From assembly GCA_027055635.1 (NCBI GenBank), contig JALUMZ010000325.1, positions 1-5,378 on the forward strand: 5,378 bases of DNA, given 5' to 3'. Origin of the DNA: Campylobacteraceae bacterium (lineage in GTDB: Bacteria; Campylobacterota; Campylobacteria; Campylobacterales; Sulfurospirillaceae). Both the position numbers and the translations under genes were made by a program. This document shows, one piece after another, positions 4,702 to 5,378 of the stretch. Below the pieces are notes generated by a model that worked only from the letters and a program-made list of their open reading frames with translations, searched no databases and was not told the DNA's origin. Each line of letters begins with the position of its first letter. The first letter of the stretch is position 1.

Positions 4702-5378
4702 AAAAGTTGTTAGGTTATATAGTTATATTGGTGATTATAGCAGCCGCAGTAATAGGTGGCAAGAAGGTGATAAAGTTAAAACAGGAAAAAGAAGCCAAAA
4801 CACCAGTGGCAGTTGCATACAATATGAGTGTTAAAACCATGAAACCAAAACTCTCAAATGTATCATTAACACTGCCTTATCTAGCACTTACAAAAAGCAA
4901 TGATGATGTAAAGATTAGCTCAAGGATAAGTGCAAGGATAAAATATATAGTAAAAAGTGGACAGAGGGTTAAAAAAGGTGAAACGATTGTAAGGATTGAT
5001 GATAAAGAGCTAAAAACACAATTAGAATCACTAAATCTAAATATAAGATCCCTAAAATCACAACTGAATTCAAAACTAATAGCACTAAAAAACCTAAAAA
5101 ATACACACGAACGAACTCAAAAACTTCTTAGTGTAAAAGGTGCTTCACAAGAAGAGTTTGATGCAGAAGTGACTCGCATCGAGGCAGCAAAATCTGGAAT
5201 TGATACTCTGAAATTTAAAGTTCAAGAATTAAGAGCAAACAGAGCCTCAATCGACAATATGCTCTCATATGCTACTATAAAATCACCAGTAAATGGAATA
5301 GTCACAAGACTTGCAAATGTGGGAGACATAGCGATGATGGGCAAACCTCTTATCAGTATAAGTGCAAAATCAAGCAGT
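4698..5378 (+). CDS. Periplasmic adaptor (membrane fusion protein, HlyD/AcrA type), 3' end outside window
   Basis: The first 227 residues are present and the frame stays open to the window end. Residues 5-20 form one hydrophobic segment without a lipobox cysteine, so the protein is probably held by an N-terminal membrane anchor and not by a lipid. VKISSRISARIKYIVKSGQRVKKGETIVRIDD (71-102) is the first half of the barrel-sandwich (lipoyl) domain, residues about 103-190 form an alpha-helical hairpin, and SYATIKSPVNGIVTRLANVGD (190-210) is the second half. At the hairpin tip Arg139, Leu143 and Ser150 match the RxxxLxxxxxxS motif used by AcrA/MacA-type adaptors to engage TolC channels. The beta-barrel and membrane-proximal domains should follow off the edge. 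AAGGAG (4685-4690) lies seven bases before the ATG, which overlaps the channel stop as ATGA. The next gene is expected to be an RND pump; an ABC pump is less likely but not excluded. Confidence 0.9.
   Translation, partial: MKKLLGYIVILVIIAAAVIGGKKVIKLKQEKEAKTPVAVAYNMSVKTMKPKLSNVSLTLPYLALTKSNDDVKISSRISARIKYIVKSGQRVKKGETIVRIDDKELKTQLESLNLNIRSLKSQLNSKLIALKNLKNTHERTQKLLSVKGASQEEFDAEVTRIEAAKSGIDTLKFKVQELRANRASIDNMLSYATIKSPVNGIVTRLANVGDIAMMGKPLISISAKSSS

Overview
The window looks like a chromosomal segment of a Campylobacterota (epsilonproteobacterial) organism. The reasons are the AT-rich coding sequence, Ile codons dominated by ATA and ATT, very tight gene packing, AAGGAG-type ribosome sites, a promoter with a clear TATAAT but no recognisable -35, and the character of the proteins. 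No genus can be assigned from the sequence alone. All seven complete or partial transporter and redox genes, and the regulator, lie on the + strand, with no RNA gene, CRISPR array or insertion sequence visible.

Region 1 (1-2681) is the downstream part of an operon whose promoter lies outside the window. It holds the C-terminal end of a thioredoxin-fold protein, a COG0701/PF03773 permease (ArsP/YraQ type) with a CSC pair, a single-domain rhodanese with a CX4R active loop, a 79-residue CxxC mini-thioredoxin, and a zinc-type cation diffusion facilitator with two HxxxD metal sites. Junctions are overlapping or at most 35 nt. Taken together this looks like a metal or metalloid export cassette with its own thiol/persulfide chemistry; the substrate cannot be read from the sequence.

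Region 2 (2682-2794) is the only gene-free stretch of note (113 nt). It holds a 36-bp near-perfect palindrome, a consensus -10 element, and a second shorter operator-like dyad at the predicted transcription start. Both dyads approximate the same ideal sequence and are good candidates for binding sites of the TetR protein encoded just downstream.

Region 3 (2795-5378) is a tripartite efflux operon in the order TetR-family regulator, TolC-type outer membrane factor, and periplasmic adaptor (cut by the window edge). The genes are joined by ATGA overlaps. The adaptor carries the RLS hairpin motif used for docking to TolC-type channels, and an inner-membrane RND pump is the expected next gene. Export from cytoplasm to periplasm (region 1) sits next to export from periplasm to outside (region 3), so the two operons could act in series, but each has its own control and that link is inference.

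Nothing here is clearly an undescribed system. The most interesting points are the redox partners packed around the CSC permease, the paired operator-like dyads, a CxxC in the ligand domain of the TetR protein, and two gene junctions with an identical AAAGGA-N3-ATGATG layout.
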